Shown piece after piece: positions 19,640 to 30,437 of a stretch of 64,000 bases of DNA (positions are counted from its first letter, which is position 1; each line of letters opens with the position of its first letter). This DNA comes from Leptospira soteropolitanensis. Its GTDB lineage: Bacteria > Spirochaetota > Leptospiria > Leptospirales > Leptospiraceae. The stretch is taken from contig NZ_JAMQPN010000002.1 of assembly GCF_026151655.1 (NCBI RefSeq), positions 310,001 to 374,000 of the forward strand, written 5' to 3'. Below the pieces are notes generated by a model. That model saw nothing but the letters and a program-made list of their open reading frames with translations. It did no database searches and had not been told where the DNA came from. A program made the translations under genes and the position numbers.

Positions 19640-20213
19640 AGAGTTCCTTTTCAATGATACTACAAAGGATATGACCAATGAGAATATGACATTCTTGGAT
19701 TCTCGCAGTTACTTTCGATGGAACAATGATTTCCACATCACCTTTACCCTTTAATTTCCCACCATCACCACCTAAAAAAAGGACAACCTTCATTCCTATT
19801 TTTCTAGCCTCTTCAACCGCCAAAACAATGTTTTGCGAATTTCCAGAAGTGGTAAGACCCACGAAAACATCCTTTGGTTTTCCAAAGGCTTGCACTTGTC
19901 TTTGAAAAACATATTCGTAACCATAATCGTTAGAACAAGCAGTAAGGACGGCCTGATCACTATTTAAGGCAAGTGCTGGAATTGCTTTTCTTTCGTTCCC
20001 TGATTTATAACGAACGACAAGTTCAGCTGCGATATGGGAAGCATCACAACTGGATCCGCCATTACCACAAAAATATAAAAGTCCATCTTGTTTGAGAGAC
20101 TCTGTAAGGAGTTTTCCTGCAGATTCAATGGATGGCAAAAGAAGTGGTAATAACTTTTGTTTAACAGCAATTGAATCCTCAATTTGAGTTTGTATGAGTG
20201 ATTTATGATCCAT
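19626..20213 (-). CDS. gmhA: sedoheptulose-7-phosphate isomerase-like SIS protein
   Basis: A 195-aa sugar isomerase (SIS) protein. [18 protein letters not shown] and [11 protein letters not shown] are the sugar-phosphate-binding loops, and [12 protein letters not shown] carries the expected catalytic region of GmhA. GmhA makes D-glycero-D-manno-heptose 7-phosphate for LPS core heptose. The related DiaA replication regulator is the main alternative. The glycosyltransferase and O-antigen genes next door favour GmhA. It overlaps the preceding gene by 11 bp. Confidence 0.85.
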   Translation of the reverse strand: MDHKSLIQTQIEDSIAVKQKLLPLLLPSIESAGKLLTESLKQDGLLYFCGNGGSSCDASHIAAELVVRYKSGNERKAIPALALNSDQAVLTACSNDYGYEYVFQRQVQAFGKPKDVFVGLTTSGNSQNIVLAVEEARKIGMKVVLFLGGDGGKLKGKGDVEIIVPSKVTARIQECHILIGHILCSIIEKELFGLD

Positions 20214-20976
20214 GATTCATTTCCTTTTCCCTTCTTTCTTTTATGGTATTGATTGTATTTCCAAATTCAACTAGTGCAGAACCAAAGCCAAATAGGTTTT
20301 TAGCTTTCGTATAGGGATTCTTTTCCACCCCATTTCCTAAATTCAAATAAAACAGTTCGTCCCTCACCAATCGTTTTTGTCTTTCCGTTGCCACAGATTC
20401 AAAAAATTCTCGGCATTCTTCACCGATGGCAAGTAGTACTAGAGCCATAGAATTTGGTTTCATTTGCAAAATAATTTGTTCTTTCCAAAAACGTTCCCAT
20501 GTAAGAACCAATCTCCAATCTTCTTTGGGTGCATCCGCATCTAAAAATAAGTCTGTTTTCGGAATTGAAAAAGCAGAGAGTAAGGTATCAAGGGAAGCCA
20601 AATCTTTCGTGAGATTTTGGTTTAAGACACCTTCGTCAACAAACAAAACCCCACCCCACTTATCTTCCTTGTTTCTATATAAATGGTTTCCTGTAATCAA
20701 AATCAATGAGTAGTTTTCACCCTCTGCACGAAATAATTTTTCATTTGTTTTTGTTAGGCGAAATTTGGGTATTTCAATGACTACACCAGATGAAACTTGT
20801 TTCGTACGAAGTTTTTTTTTCCAATTTTCAATGGCAATCGACCATTCTATAGCAAAAGATTTGGGTTCTTTTTTTCTAGTGACAGCGTCCTTATCATTTA
20901 CCCTTCGTTCGGACCTAAAAAATGCAAAGATCCGAGCAAACAAACTGTTTTGGGACGTCTTTTTAGTTTTTGCCAT
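20203..20976 (-). CDS. unknown protein of the LPS-sugar operon
   Basis: A 257-aa soluble protein, not recognised. It has a very basic N-terminus, then an alpha/beta-looking domain ([39 protein letters not shown]). There is no signal peptide. It overlaps the GT2 gene by 14 bp and gmhA by 11 bp, so it is translationally coupled between two glycan-synthesis genes. A role in LPS-precursor handling is an inference from position only. Confidence 0.7.
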   Translation of the reverse strand: MAKTKKTSQNSLFARIFAFFRSERRVNDKDAVTRKKEPKSFAIEWSIAIENWKKKLRTKQVSSGVVIEIPKFRLTKTNEKLFRAEGENYSLILITGNHLYRNKEDKWGGVLFVDEGVLNQNLTKDLASLDTLLSAFSIPKTDLFLDADAPKEDWRLVLTWERFWKEQIILQMKPNSMALVLLAIGEECREFFESVATERQKRLVRDELFYLNLGNGVEKNPYTKAKNLFGFGSALVEFGNTINTIKERREKEMNHGS

Positions 20977-21784
20977 ACTCTTTTCTTATATTGGACGGGC
21001 GCTCAATTTGTTTTCTGTCTAGTTCATATAATTTTGCATATTTGAGAAATGTAGAAAACGAAGATGCAATCGCGATCCAAAGACCAGGAATTCCATCCAA
21101 AAACCCGAACTTAAAAATATATATTTCGAAAAATTTCCCGAAAGGTTTAAAGATAGTCTTAAAAAAAGAAAAACGTTCACCTTTCGCATAACGAGTATAA
21201 GCAACAATACTAGAAAACTGATTGATCGTGGTAATTTGGTGACTAAAATCTATAAAACTATAATGAAGGATATCTCCTTTCATTATTTTGCCTACAGAGC
21301 CAGATTTTAATTCGATGTAATCATGTGGATTTTCTCCCACCCAAGTGGCAGCATTTTTTCGAAACAATCGATACCTACGAAGAGGATACCAACCGCTGTA
21401 ACGAATCCAATGTCCCAAATGATAGGTCAATCTAGCAATTTTATATCCATCTGCCAAAACATTTTCTGACTCTAAAAAGGCTTCAATCGATTGGATAAGA
21501 CTATCGTCAGCTCGTTCATCAGCATCCAAAGAGAGAATCCAATCATTAGAACAAAAACCGATGGCTTTATTTTTTTGTTCTACATGTCCAGGAAATGGCG
21601 ATTCAAAAAATTTGACTTTGGAAAAGGATTTGGCAATTTCTTTTGTACGATCTGTACTTAAGGAATCCAAAACAATAATTTCATCGGAGACTGTTTCGAC
21701 AGAGCGTATGCAGTCCGCAATATTTTTTTCTTCATTGAAGGTGATAATTGCCACCGACAATTTTCTTTTTCTCTTGCCTTCCAT
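20963..21784 (-). CDS. GT2-family glycosyltransferase, WaaE/KdtX-like
   Basis: A 273-aa GT-A glycosyltransferase. The nucleotide-binding start is LSVAIITFNEEKNIADC, with DEIIVLDSLSTD and the metal-binding DADERADD after it; the C-terminal half is amphipathic/hydrophobic. The pattern, including HVEQKNKAI and the RRYRLFRK region, is that of the WaaE/KdtX group, which adds glucose to LPS core. It heads the gmhA-leuCD operon and diverges from the O-antigen ligase-like gene over 30 bp. Confidence 0.9.
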   Translation of the reverse strand: MEGKRKRKLSVAIITFNEEKNIADCIRSVETVSDEIIVLDSLSTDRTKEIAKSFSKVKFFESPFPGHVEQKNKAIGFCSNDWILSLDADERADDSLIQSIEAFLESENVLADGYKIARLTYHLGHWIRYSGWYPLRRYRLFRKNAATWVGENPHDYIELKSGSVGKIMKGDILHYSFIDFSHQITTINQFSSIVAYTRYAKGERFSFFKTIFKPFGKFFEIYIFKFGFLDGIPGLWIAIASSFSTFLKYAKLYELDRKQIERPSNIRKEYGKN

Positions 21785-21814
21785 AGGAGTTAAAACCTAT
21801 TCTGAGAACCAAAT

Positions 21815-23707
21815 ATGATTGGGAAAGAAACATTTCATAAGATTTCTATTGTTTTTCTCTACCTTTTCTTTGTTCTATCTCCATTTTCCATTAGCCTTTC
21901 TCAAATTTTTGCCGGTGCATCCGTATTTTTTAGGTTACTCGATTTTCTTTGGCAAAAAAAAACTCCGAGGCCTGAAACATATTTCTTTTTTTGGATCCTT
22001 CTTTATTTGGGTTTCTTAATTTACCCTCTCTTAAATCCCTCACCTTCTGGATGGAAACATATCTTTTTAAAAACAGAATTCGGGGATGTATGGATGGCAT
22101 TTTTGCTATTACACCATACGAGACTTTCTCGCATTGAAAAAACAAATTTAAAAAAAGCCGTATTGATCGGTGCCGTATTTCTTATCCTTTCAGGGATTTT
22201 ATCCCTTTTTTCCCCTTACCGATTAGCCCCTTTTGTGATGGATGGATTCCAATACGTAGAAGGTCGCCGTTTGCCCCATCAGCTGGGAACTCTTTTCGGG
22301 ATTTTCCCTTTTTATTTACCGATTGGATTTCAAAGCACTCACCTAACATATGGGGGGATGTTTGCTATTTATCTTCCATCCATTTTTTTAACGGCATACA
22401 GAAGTGCTCCAACCCTTAGTAAGAAAAAAAAATTTAAGTTTCTATTTTTTTTCTTACTAATCCTAGCATTTTTAGGTTTAGTTTTACTTTTTCTGAACCA
22501 AAGCCGATCGGTTTGGTTTGGTTTATTATTTGGTTTATTCCTTCTATCTTTCCAAAAAAAAGTATCGATAAAAAAATATCTACCCTGGTTAGGCATTGGC
22601 TTTTTTCTTATAGCGGTTCTTCTCTATCTATTTTACCACAACAACTGGTTATTCCAAAGAGCCATTGATGAATTATTCGCTAAACGTTCGTTAGAAAACC
22701 AAAGGATTTGGATTCATAAAATGAATTTTGAAATTTTAAAAGATTCATTTTTATTGGGAGTTGGCAGTGGAAATTATCCAACAGAATTCATCAAAAGAGC
22801 AACATTCTTGGTTTTCGAAGCACCAGAACTATATTATGATTTGTCGATCACTCCCAAATCACATGCACATTTTGATTTTCTACATTTTTGGATTTTAGGC
22901 GGGTTCACTTCAGTATTTGCTTATCTTAGTTTTTTGTATTTGATCACAAAAAAAATATTACAAGTTGGAAAAAGTAATCTTTTTTATTTAGGTTTTTTCA
23001 GTATCATTTTTGCCGGAAGTTTCCAATGTTTTCTGTTAGATGACGAAGTTCTACTTCCTTTTTTGGGACTTTTAGTTTTACTGCCTGCGACTCAGAAAGA
23101 AAAAAAAACAAGGACTGAAAATCCTTACCTACGAAACCAAAATAAAGTGTTTGGAATTCTTCTTTTATGGATGTTCACTTCTAGTTTAGGAGCTTTATAT
23201 TTAACAAAAATCCCAGCTAAGGAACTTTTTTTTCATAGGGCTCGCACAGAACATAACTTTCCAATGCCAATAGCACAATCTGCCATCAATGCTAACAATG
23301 CTAACAATGCCGTGCCACTACCAGAGGGAACTCAGGAAATTTATTTTAAACTCGTTGGCTGTTTAGACCATGAGGTTAATTTTGATTCGAATCCTAAGCT
23401 GCGAGTTTCACCCATTCAGCTTCATATTCATTGGGAAGATAGTCCGGAAGGTAACCTCCCAAAAACATTAAACTTGGAAATTCGAAAACGAGAGAGTTTC
23501 GACCAGGACAAAGAATATCGTGTCCAAAAAGAGAGAATCGTGAAAAGGGATATTTTTTTCAATCCAAGACAAATCCAAAAGATCCAAGTCCATCCGAATG
23601 AGTATTTAGGAAAGGGAATTGAATTTGTTGATTTTGGATTTTTATTTTCTTGGCAAGGTGAAAAACCAATCCTTCCAAGAATTGAAATATCAGAAAACTG
23701 TGATTAG
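21815..23707 (+). CDS. O-antigen ligase/polymerase-like membrane protein
   Basis: A 630-aa polytopic protein of the Wzy_C (O-antigen ligase/WaaL-Wzy) type. There are about ten hydrophobic helices up to residue 450. A loop holds the family-typical FQSTHLTYGGMFAIYLPS, and the long periplasmic loop has the usual LFAKRSLENQRIWIHK and GVGSGNYPTEF. The last 160 residues are a soluble, probably periplasmic, beta-rich tail not usual for WaaL. It would join or polymerise O-antigen on lipid A-core. The gene contains a short in-frame tandem repeat near 23287. Confidence 0.85.
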   Translation: MIGKETFHKISIVFLYLFFVLSPFSISLSQIFAGASVFFRLLDFLWQKKTPRPETYFFFWILLYLGFLIYPLLNPSPSGWKHIFLKTEFGDVWMAFLLLHHTRLSRIEKTNLKKAVLIGAVFLILSGILSLFSPYRLAPFVMDGFQYVEGRRLPHQLGTLFGIFPFYLPIGFQSTHLTYGGMFAIYLPSIFLTAYRSAPTLSKKKKFKFLFFFLLILAFLGLVLLFLNQSRSVWFGLLFGLFLLSFQKKVSIKKYLPWLGIGFFLIAVLLYLFYHNNWLFQRAIDELFAKRSLENQRIWIHKMNFEILKDSFLLGVGSGNYPTEFIKRATFLVFEAPELYYDLSITPKSHAHFDFLHFWILGGFTSVFAYLSFLYLITKKILQVGKSNLFYLGFFSIIFAGSFQCFLLDDEVLLPFLGLLVLLPATQKEKKTRTENPYLRNQNKVFGILLLWMFTSSLGALYLTKIPAKELFFHRARTEHNFPMPIAQSAINANNANNAVPLPEGTQEIYFKLVGCLDHEVNFDSNPKLRVSPIQLHIHWEDSPEGNLPKTLNLEIRKRESFDQDKEYRVQKERIVKRDIFFNPRQIQKIQVHPNEYLGKGIEFVDFGFLFSWQGEKPILPRIEISENCD

Positions 23708-23759
23708 CTAACTGTTACTGAGTCGCTACGTTTTTTTAATGTAGCCAACGTTCGATTTA

Positions 23760-23843
23760 TACCTGGAGCGGGAATCGAACCCGCACGGGATTACTCCCAC
23801 AGGATTTTAAGTCCTGTGTGTCTACCAATTCCACCATCCAGGC
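23760..23843 (-). tRNA. tRNA-Leu (UAA)
   Basis: On the minus strand the sequence starts GCCTGGATGGTGGAATTGGT and ends with acceptor TCCAGGT plus discriminator A. The anticodon loop contains TAA, and a long variable arm typical of Leu is present (84 nt in all). The T-arm GGTTCGATTCC is intact. The CCA end is not encoded. It lies 15 bp downstream of tRNA-Cys and is probably co-transcribed with it. Confidence 0.95.
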
Positions 23844-23858
23844 GAATGATCCGTGATT

Positions 23859-23929
<71 letters not shown>

Positions 23930-23945
23930 AATCGTGACTTTGGAT

Positions 23946-23973
23946 AGGCTAAAATAGGAAGGTCTGGTGTCAA
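23946..23973 (-). promoter_or_regulatory. candidate promoter of the tRNA-Cys/tRNA-Leu unit
   Basis: Reading leftward, a perfect -35 TTGACA (23973-23968) is followed 16 bp later by TAGCCT (23951-23946). This places the start of transcription about 10 nt before tRNA-Cys. The -10 matches the consensus only partly. Confidence 0.45.
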
Positions 23974-24062
23974 ATGGAAAGTAAAATTCAATTTTCATCG
24001 GATTGTAACATTTCGCTCAAAAATCAAATTGCTTATCCCTTTCTTACGTTTGGGCTGTAGAT

Positions 24063-24476
24063 ATGAATGTAAAGAACATCCTAACCTTATCTTTTTTAAT
24101 GATTTTATCTCAAGTTTCCTATGCCGACACTGTGACTGTGAAAGCAACAAAAGAGGTTTTGGAAAACGTAAAAACTTCCTCGCCGACAGCCAATTATGTT
24201 CTCGTGGAATCGAAAGACGGCACGAAACAAGCCTATAAAAAGAATTCCGTCGAAGTCGTTAGTCTTCCTGTAGTTTGGGAACCGCAAAAAGAGGAAGAGA
24301 AACCGGGCCTTTTTGGCGCTCTCTTTGCTTCTAATGAAACAAAGGAGACCACAAAGGCTCCGGAAACAAAATCCGAAGAGTCTAAGGAAAATCCAGAAAA
24401 CCAAAGTTTTTTCAGAAGAAAACTTCCCGAACTGGCTATGGGGGGAATGGCGCTGCTTTGGCTTCTTCTTCCTTAA
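24063..24476 (+). CDS. small exported hypothetical protein with C-terminal hydrophobic tail
   Basis: A 137-aa protein with a signal peptide ending SYADT. A mature beta-like segment follows (VTVKATKEVLENVKTS, YVLVESKDG), then an acidic/Lys-rich linker around residues 80-115, and a C-terminal hydrophobic stretch AMGGMALLWLLLP that could be a membrane tail. No family is recognised. It is convergent with guaA; the 37-bp gap holds an AT-rich imperfect hairpin (24493-24515) that may end transcription from both sides. Confidence 0.7.
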   Translation: MNVKNILTLSFLMILSQVSYADTVTVKATKEVLENVKTSSPTANYVLVESKDGTKQAYKKNSVEVVSLPVVWEPQKEEEKPGLFGALFASNETKETTKAPETKSEESKENPENQSFFRRKLPELAMGGMALLWLLLP

Positions 24477-24513
24477 ATCTTGGTATCCATTTAAGTATTA
24501 GAAAAATCTAAAC

Positions 24514-26313
<1,800 letters not shown>

Positions 26314-26323
26314 GGGATGATTC

Positions 26324-26336
26324 CAAAATAATTTTG
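26324..26336. promoter_or_regulatory. 13-bp palindrome between guaA and queF
   Basis: CAAAAT and ATTTTG flank one central A, giving a perfect palindrome in the 42-bp gap between the two divergent starts. It is a candidate operator or overlapping -10 region serving both genes. AT-rich palindromes this short can occur by chance. Confidence 0.3.
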
Positions 26337-26355
26337 CAATTGTCAGGGTAAACAA

Positions 26356-26757
26356 ATGTCGGAAAAAAAATCAGAATCTTCCTATGAGGACAAACAAGAC
26401 CATATCCCGTCCTGGAAAACCCCGGAAATTGAATGGTTTGCCAATGTGTATATTGGAAAAGAATACAATATCGAATTTACCATTCCAGAATTCACCGCCG
26501 TTTGCCCCAAAACCGGACTTCCCGACTTTGGAACGATTTATATCGAATATATCCCCAGAGAGAGATGCGTAGAACTCAAATCACTGAAAGAATACATGAT
26601 GTCTTACCGCAATGTAGGAATTTTCCATGAAAATGTTGTGAACAAAATCCTTGAAGACTTTGTTTTAGCAGTGGATCCAGTGTATGTCAAAGTAGTGGGA
26701 GATTATAATGTTCGAGGTGGCGTAAAAACCATTGTGAAACGAGAGTACAAAGCCTAA
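26356..26757 (+). CDS. queF: NADPH-dependent 7-cyano-7-deazaguanine reductase
   Basis: Reduces preQ0 to preQ1 in queuosine tRNA modification. It is the short, unimodular (YkvM-like) form, 133 aa. The active-site Cys is in EFTAVCPKTGLPDFG and the QueF motif is ELKSLKEYMMSYRN. The start is ATG with AGGG 7 nt upstream. It is immediately followed by the SemiSWEET gene and divergent from guaA, which supplies the guanine nucleotide pool used for preQ0. Confidence 0.95.
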   Translation: MSEKKSESSYEDKQDHIPSWKTPEIEWFANVYIGKEYNIEFTIPEFTAVCPKTGLPDFGTIYIEYIPRERCVELKSLKEYMMSYRNVGIFHENVVNKILEDFVLAVDPVYVKVVGDYNVRGGVKTIVKREYKA

Positions 26758-27015
26758 ATGGAAAATCTCATTGGCTATATCGCAGCTTTTTTGACTACCG
26801 TATCTTTTCTACCCCAAGTTTTACGAGTGGTGATGACGAAACAAACGAGAGATATCAGTAGGAATATGTACATTCTGTTTTTTTTAGGTGTACTCTTATG
26901 GTTTATTTATGGAATATTAAAGTCCGATTTTCCCATCATTCTCGCAAATGCGGTCACTATTTTTTTTGTATCTATTATTTTATATTATAAACTAAAAACT
27001 GAGGACAAAACATGA
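26758..27015 (+). CDS. SemiSWEET sugar transporter
   Basis: An 85-aa three-helix PQ-loop/MtN3 protein that works as a dimer to let sugars cross the inner membrane. The PQ motif is at residues 19-20 (SFLPQVLR). W48 and N64 match, as I remember it, the substrate-site residues of the crystallised Leptospira biflexa SemiSWEET, and the whole protein looks near-identical to that one. It starts directly after queF and overlaps the ferredoxin gene by 4 bp. Confidence 0.95.
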   Translation: MENLIGYIAAFLTTVSFLPQVLRVVMTKQTRDISRNMYILFFLGVLLWFIYGILKSDFPIILANAVTIFFVSIILYYKLKTEDKT

Positions 27016-27230
27016 GAAAGGCTTATGTAGACAAAGACAATTGTACTTCTTGTAACCAATGTGCTGATAATCTTCCCAAATACTTTATGATGGATGAAGA
27101 TGATGTTTCTCAAACACATATCGGAGGAGCGTCGATCAACGATGCATTGATCCCAGATGAAGATGAAAAAAAGGTACAAAAGGAAATGGATGAATGCCCA
27201 GGGGAATGTATCCACTGGAAAAAAAATTAA
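27012..27230 (+). CDS. small [4Fe-4S] ferredoxin
   Basis: A 72-aa single-cluster ferredoxin. The ligands are C11, C14 and C17 (CTSCNQC) plus C62 in DECPGEC, with an additional C66. An acidic middle loop separates the two halves. It carries electrons in the cytoplasm; the partner is unknown. It overlaps the SemiSWEET gene by 4 bp, forming queF-SemiSWEET-ferredoxin. QueF uses NADPH, so a direct link is not required. Confidence 0.9.
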   Translation: MRKAYVDKDNCTSCNQCADNLPKYFMMDEDDVSQTHIGGASINDALIPDEDEKKVQKEMDECPGECIHWKKN

Positions 27231-27239
27231 TTTAGACCT

Positions 27240-28124
27240 TTAAATATTCATCCAATCATACAGTTTTGGGAATTTTTCCTCTAAATAATCGACGTCCTCC
27301 TCTCGACTAACAAGGTACAGTTGATTCTCAAAACTCAGACAATCCTTTTGATTCGTATACAATGAAGTTTTTTTTCCAAGTAAATACGTAGGCAAAACAG
27401 AAACACCGCTTCCGAGTTCTAAAGCAGTCAGGATATCATGAAGGTTCGGTAAAACGGAATACTCTTTTAATTTCGGCCGAGAATCAAAATTCACCATCCA
27501 GAACCTTCGAACAATCGCAAAGTCTTCGCTATACACAAACCAGTGTTGGTTTTCCATCCAAGTTTTGATCATTTCGCTTTTAGGTTTGGTTTCTCCACGA
27601 AATGGAAAATTCGCCTCAGAACTGATGGATTTTGACGCGACAAAAACAAATTTTTCACTGTATAATTCTTCTAACAAAATTCCAGGAACATTTAACTTTT
27701 GATTGGTGATGACTAGATCGATTTCCTTTTTTTCCAAAGAATCCAAAAGTTCGGGAGGATGACCATATTGAACATGAAATCTTTCCCTCGATGCAGAAAG
27801 TTTAGGCAAAATTTTCTCTAAAAAAATTTCCTTGGCGGAACCAATCCTTAACTTACGAATATTTTCTTTCGGTTTCCATTGCCCCTCCATTTTTTCTAAT
27901 TCTTCGATTGGGCCTGCGATTTGAACATACAACCGTTTGGCGGCATTAGTGGGAATTAAATCCCTAGATGTACGGCGAAATAGAACTTCTTTTCGATGCC
28001 TTTCCAAAGATTGTAAATGCAAACTGAGTGCCGGTTGGGACAAACCAAGAATTTTCCCTGCCTTTGTTAAATTCCTCTCGCGATAGATAAAATAAAAACT
28101 TTGGTACAATTCGATCGGATTCAT
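27240..28124 (-). CDS. LysR-family transcriptional regulator
   Basis: A 294-aa regulator with an N-terminal winged helix-turn-helix (residues 1-60: LTKAGKILGLSQPALSLHLQ) and a periplasmic-binding-like effector domain. It is divergent from the DJ-1/PfpI gene, the usual arrangement in which a LysR protein regulates its neighbour. The ligand is unknown. It is convergent with the ferredoxin gene (9 bp apart). Confidence 0.92.
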   Translation of the reverse strand: MNPIELYQSFYFIYRERNLTKAGKILGLSQPALSLHLQSLERHRKEVLFRRTSRDLIPTNAAKRLYVQIAGPIEELEKMEGQWKPKENIRKLRIGSAKEIFLEKILPKLSASRERFHVQYGHPPELLDSLEKKEIDLVITNQKLNVPGILLEELYSEKFVFVASKSISSEANFPFRGETKPKSEMIKTWMENQHWFVYSEDFAIVRRFWMVNFDSRPKLKEYSVLPNLHDILTALELGSGVSVLPTYLLGKKTSLYTNQKDCLSFENQLYLVSREEDVDYLEEKFPKLYDWMNI

Positions 28125-28156
28125 TTTGTTTTGCTATTAATTTTATAATACCTAAC

Positions 28157-28175
28157 AATAAGCACCATCATTATT
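28157..28175. promoter_or_regulatory. candidate LysR operator
   Basis: AATAA and TTATT are separated by 9 bp, in the middle of the 143-bp divergent region between the LysR gene and the DJ-1 gene. The dyad size fits LysR sites, but the sequence is AT-rich, so chance is possible. Confidence 0.35.
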
Positions 28176-28267
28176 CTAATAACTTGTTTCTCTTGTCTAA
28201 AAAATCAGGTAGGAAAAAATTTTCCCAATCGCAGGTATTTAGAGACTGCAAACAAAGCGAGGACCCA

Positions 28268-28936
28268 ATGAAAAAAGTATTATTTGTATTAACAAGCCAC
28301 GGAGAAAAAGGGAACGCCGGTTCCACTGGTTACCATTTGGGTGAAGTAGCTCACCCATGGAAGGTCTTACACGATGCCGGAGTGGAAATGGATTTGGTCA
28401 GTCCGAAAGGGGGTGAACCTCCTGTGGATGGATTTGATTTGGAGGATGCAGCCAACAAAGAATTTTGGAACCATCCCCTTTACCGGGAAAAACGGATTCA
28501 TACCAAGTCTCCAAAAGAAATTAATCCTAGTGACTACTCTGCCATATATTTTGCTGGGGGACACGGGACCATGTGGGACTTTCCAGACAATGAGGAACTA
28601 CAAGGCCTCACAAGATCCATCTATGAATCAGGTGGGATTGTGGGAGCCGTTTGTCACGGTCCCTCGGCCCTCGTCAATGTCACTTTGTCCAATGGCTCCA
28701 AACTAATTGCGGGGAAACGAGTTAATGGATTTTCCAACGAAGAAGAAGAAATTGTGAAACTAGAAGGAGTGGTTCCATTTCTTTTGGAAGAAAAACTGAT
28801 CGCTGCCGGTGGTCAGTATTCCAAATCAGCTCCTTGGAACTCTCATGTAGAAGTGGACGATAGGCTTGTGACGGGACAAAATCCGCAGTCGGCAAAGGCC
28901 GTTGGAGAGGCCATTCTTAGTTTACTAAGAAAATAA
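28268..28936 (+). CDS. DJ-1/PfpI-superfamily protein (Hsp31-like glyoxalase/chaperone group)
   Basis: A 222-aa protein. The nucleophile elbow GAVCHGPSALV holds the reactive Cys, with the preceding AGGHGTMWDF loop, and the N-terminal KVLFVLTSHGEKGN is like the Hsp31/glyoxalase III subgroup. Likely roles are methylglyoxal detoxification or repair of glycated or oxidised molecules. ATG 28268 starts the domain exactly; the frame is open 28 codons upstream but that part is non-homologous in character. It is probably controlled by the divergent LysR gene. Confidence 0.88.
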   Translation: MKKVLFVLTSHGEKGNAGSTGYHLGEVAHPWKVLHDAGVEMDLVSPKGGEPPVDGFDLEDAANKEFWNHPLYREKRIHTKSPKEINPSDYSAIYFAGGHGTMWDFPDNEELQGLTRSIYESGGIVGAVCHGPSALVNVTLSNGSKLIAGKRVNGFSNEEEEIVKLEGVVPFLLEEKLIAAGGQYSKSAPWNSHVEVDDRLVTGQNPQSAKAVGEAILSLLRK

Positions 28937-28972
28937 GAACCACTGTTTTATCCGATTCAGTTTGATTCTAGA

Positions 28973-30418
28973 TCAGGGTTTTCTGGAAACACGAATCCCT
29001 TTGTTTTTTTTCTCATTAAGACCTAACATATCTTTAACGATCCCAAAAACATCTTTAACCGATAGGAACTCGTGTTTTTTCCCCGTTGGGTCATACACAA
29101 ATCCAATGGTTTTCATCTCAGGGTTTTCATTCCAATACCCGTGTCCGTGGATCTTGGTTTGGGACTTGGTAAACACATCCCCTTTTCTGGTTCCACTAAA
29201 AAACATGGACTGCTTAGTACGAAAAAGTCCCAAAGCTTTCGGATGGATTTTTTTTTGAATAGAACTAATCTCATCCTCTGGAGAGAAAGAAGTATCACTT
29301 AACATTCCATTGGCGGAGGTAGGTATCCACTCAGATCCTGGACAGGCAGTAAGAATTTCAGAAACAATCGAATTCAATTCCTCTACGGAAATCTCTGCCC
29401 TTGTCCCCGGCAAAAGTATCGCGGTTCCACCAGAACTTTTAAAAGTAAGCTGGTAAGTACCGGCCTCGTCTTGAATATAACCTTTTTGTTTTAAAACCAC
29501 ATTTGGTGCACAAACAGATTCAGCGGAATGAAACCCGTGGTCAGAAACAATCACAAGTCCCGGACCTTTGGGTGTAAAAGCACCCACAGACTGTAAAAAT
29601 TCAAAAATGGCTTTGTCCAATTCCGAAAGCCGTTTAAGGGCTTTGTCAGACCCAGGGCCAAACCCGTGGTGGTTGGTATCCAAATCAGTAGTGTATACAA
29701 ACATCAGATCCGGTTTTTTATTTTGAAAAAGCCAAGTGGCTGTTTTTAATTTCACTTCATCTTTAGAGACGTCGTTTAACGGAGATCCAACGGCGAGTTC
29801 CGCTTCTTTGTGAAGATCCTTTGTGGAAAGAACTCGGAGGAGTTTGTCATCTTCTGGAATTTTTTTTCTCCAATATTGGGGAAGGTTCCAATTTATATGA
29901 GCACCCACAGTGACGGGCCAAAATACATTGGCAGTCGTTTTGTGATTCTCTTTTGCCAAATCCCAAAGTGTTGGACTAACGATGTCTTCGGTATACCACA
30001 TCCATCCCCCATCATTTTTTTCAAAAGGATCGGATAAGGTATTGTTATAAATTCCATGTTCTGCCGGATCTTTTCCCGTCACCATTGAAGTATGCGCGGG
30101 ATAAGTGACAGACGGATTTATGGTATTAATTTCAGAAACTCCATACTTTTGGAAGATTTCGCTTAGATGGGGAAAATAAGCTTGGTATTTGGAATCAGAT
30201 AAGTAGTAAGCAGGAAATCCATCAATAGAAAGAACAATGGTTTGGTGAACCCTAGCGGATTTCCTCGCACGTTTTTCCGAAGTGTTTTTGGTTTTAGCAT
30301 CAATAGAAACGCTAAAGATGAAAAATACCAAAATCCCGAAAGCGGAGATGATACGAGTCACAAATTGAAGAGAAGTAAAAATCTTTAATAATACTACAAA
30401 TTGAATATTTTTTCGCAT
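28973..30418 (-). CDS. alkaline-phosphatase-superfamily phosphodiesterase/nucleotide pyrophosphatase
   Basis: A 481-aa exported or membrane-anchored enzyme with an N-terminal hydrophobic helix at about 22-42. The metal/nucleophile motifs are LSIDGFPAYY and TINPSVTYPAHTSMVTG (catalytic Thr), then DLDTNHHGFGP and IVSDHGFHS. This is the pattern of ecto-nucleotide pyrophosphatase/phosphodiesterase (NPP) proteins. It probably hydrolyses phosphodiesters in the periplasm; the substrate is not known. It lies 19 bp after fliM. Confidence 0.88.
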   Translation of the reverse strand: MRKNIQFVVLLKIFTSLQFVTRIISAFGILVFFIFSVSIDAKTKNTSEKRARKSARVHQTIVLSIDGFPAYYLSDSKYQAYFPHLSEIFQKYGVSEINTINPSVTYPAHTSMVTGKDPAEHGIYNNTLSDPFEKNDGGWMWYTEDIVSPTLWDLAKENHKTTANVFWPVTVGAHINWNLPQYWRKKIPEDDKLLRVLSTKDLHKEAELAVGSPLNDVSKDEVKLKTATWLFQNKKPDLMFVYTTDLDTNHHGFGPGSDKALKRLSELDKAIFEFLQSVGAFTPKGPGLVIVSDHGFHSAESVCAPNVVLKQKGYIQDEAGTYQLTFKSSGGTAILLPGTRAEISVEELNSIVSEILTACPGSEWIPTSANGMLSDTSFSPEDEISSIQKKIHPKALGLFRTKQSMFFSGTRKGDVFTKSQTKIHGHGYWNENPEMKTIGFVYDPTGKKHEFLSVKDVFGIVKDMLGLNEKKNKGIRVSRKP

Positions 30419-30437
30419 AAACTCTGTTTAGCGAAAA

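Noticed and set aside
23708..23759. Terminator between the O-antigen gene and the tRNAs
   Set aside because: GCTAC/GTAGC has the T-run in its loop, not after the stem; not a standard terminator.
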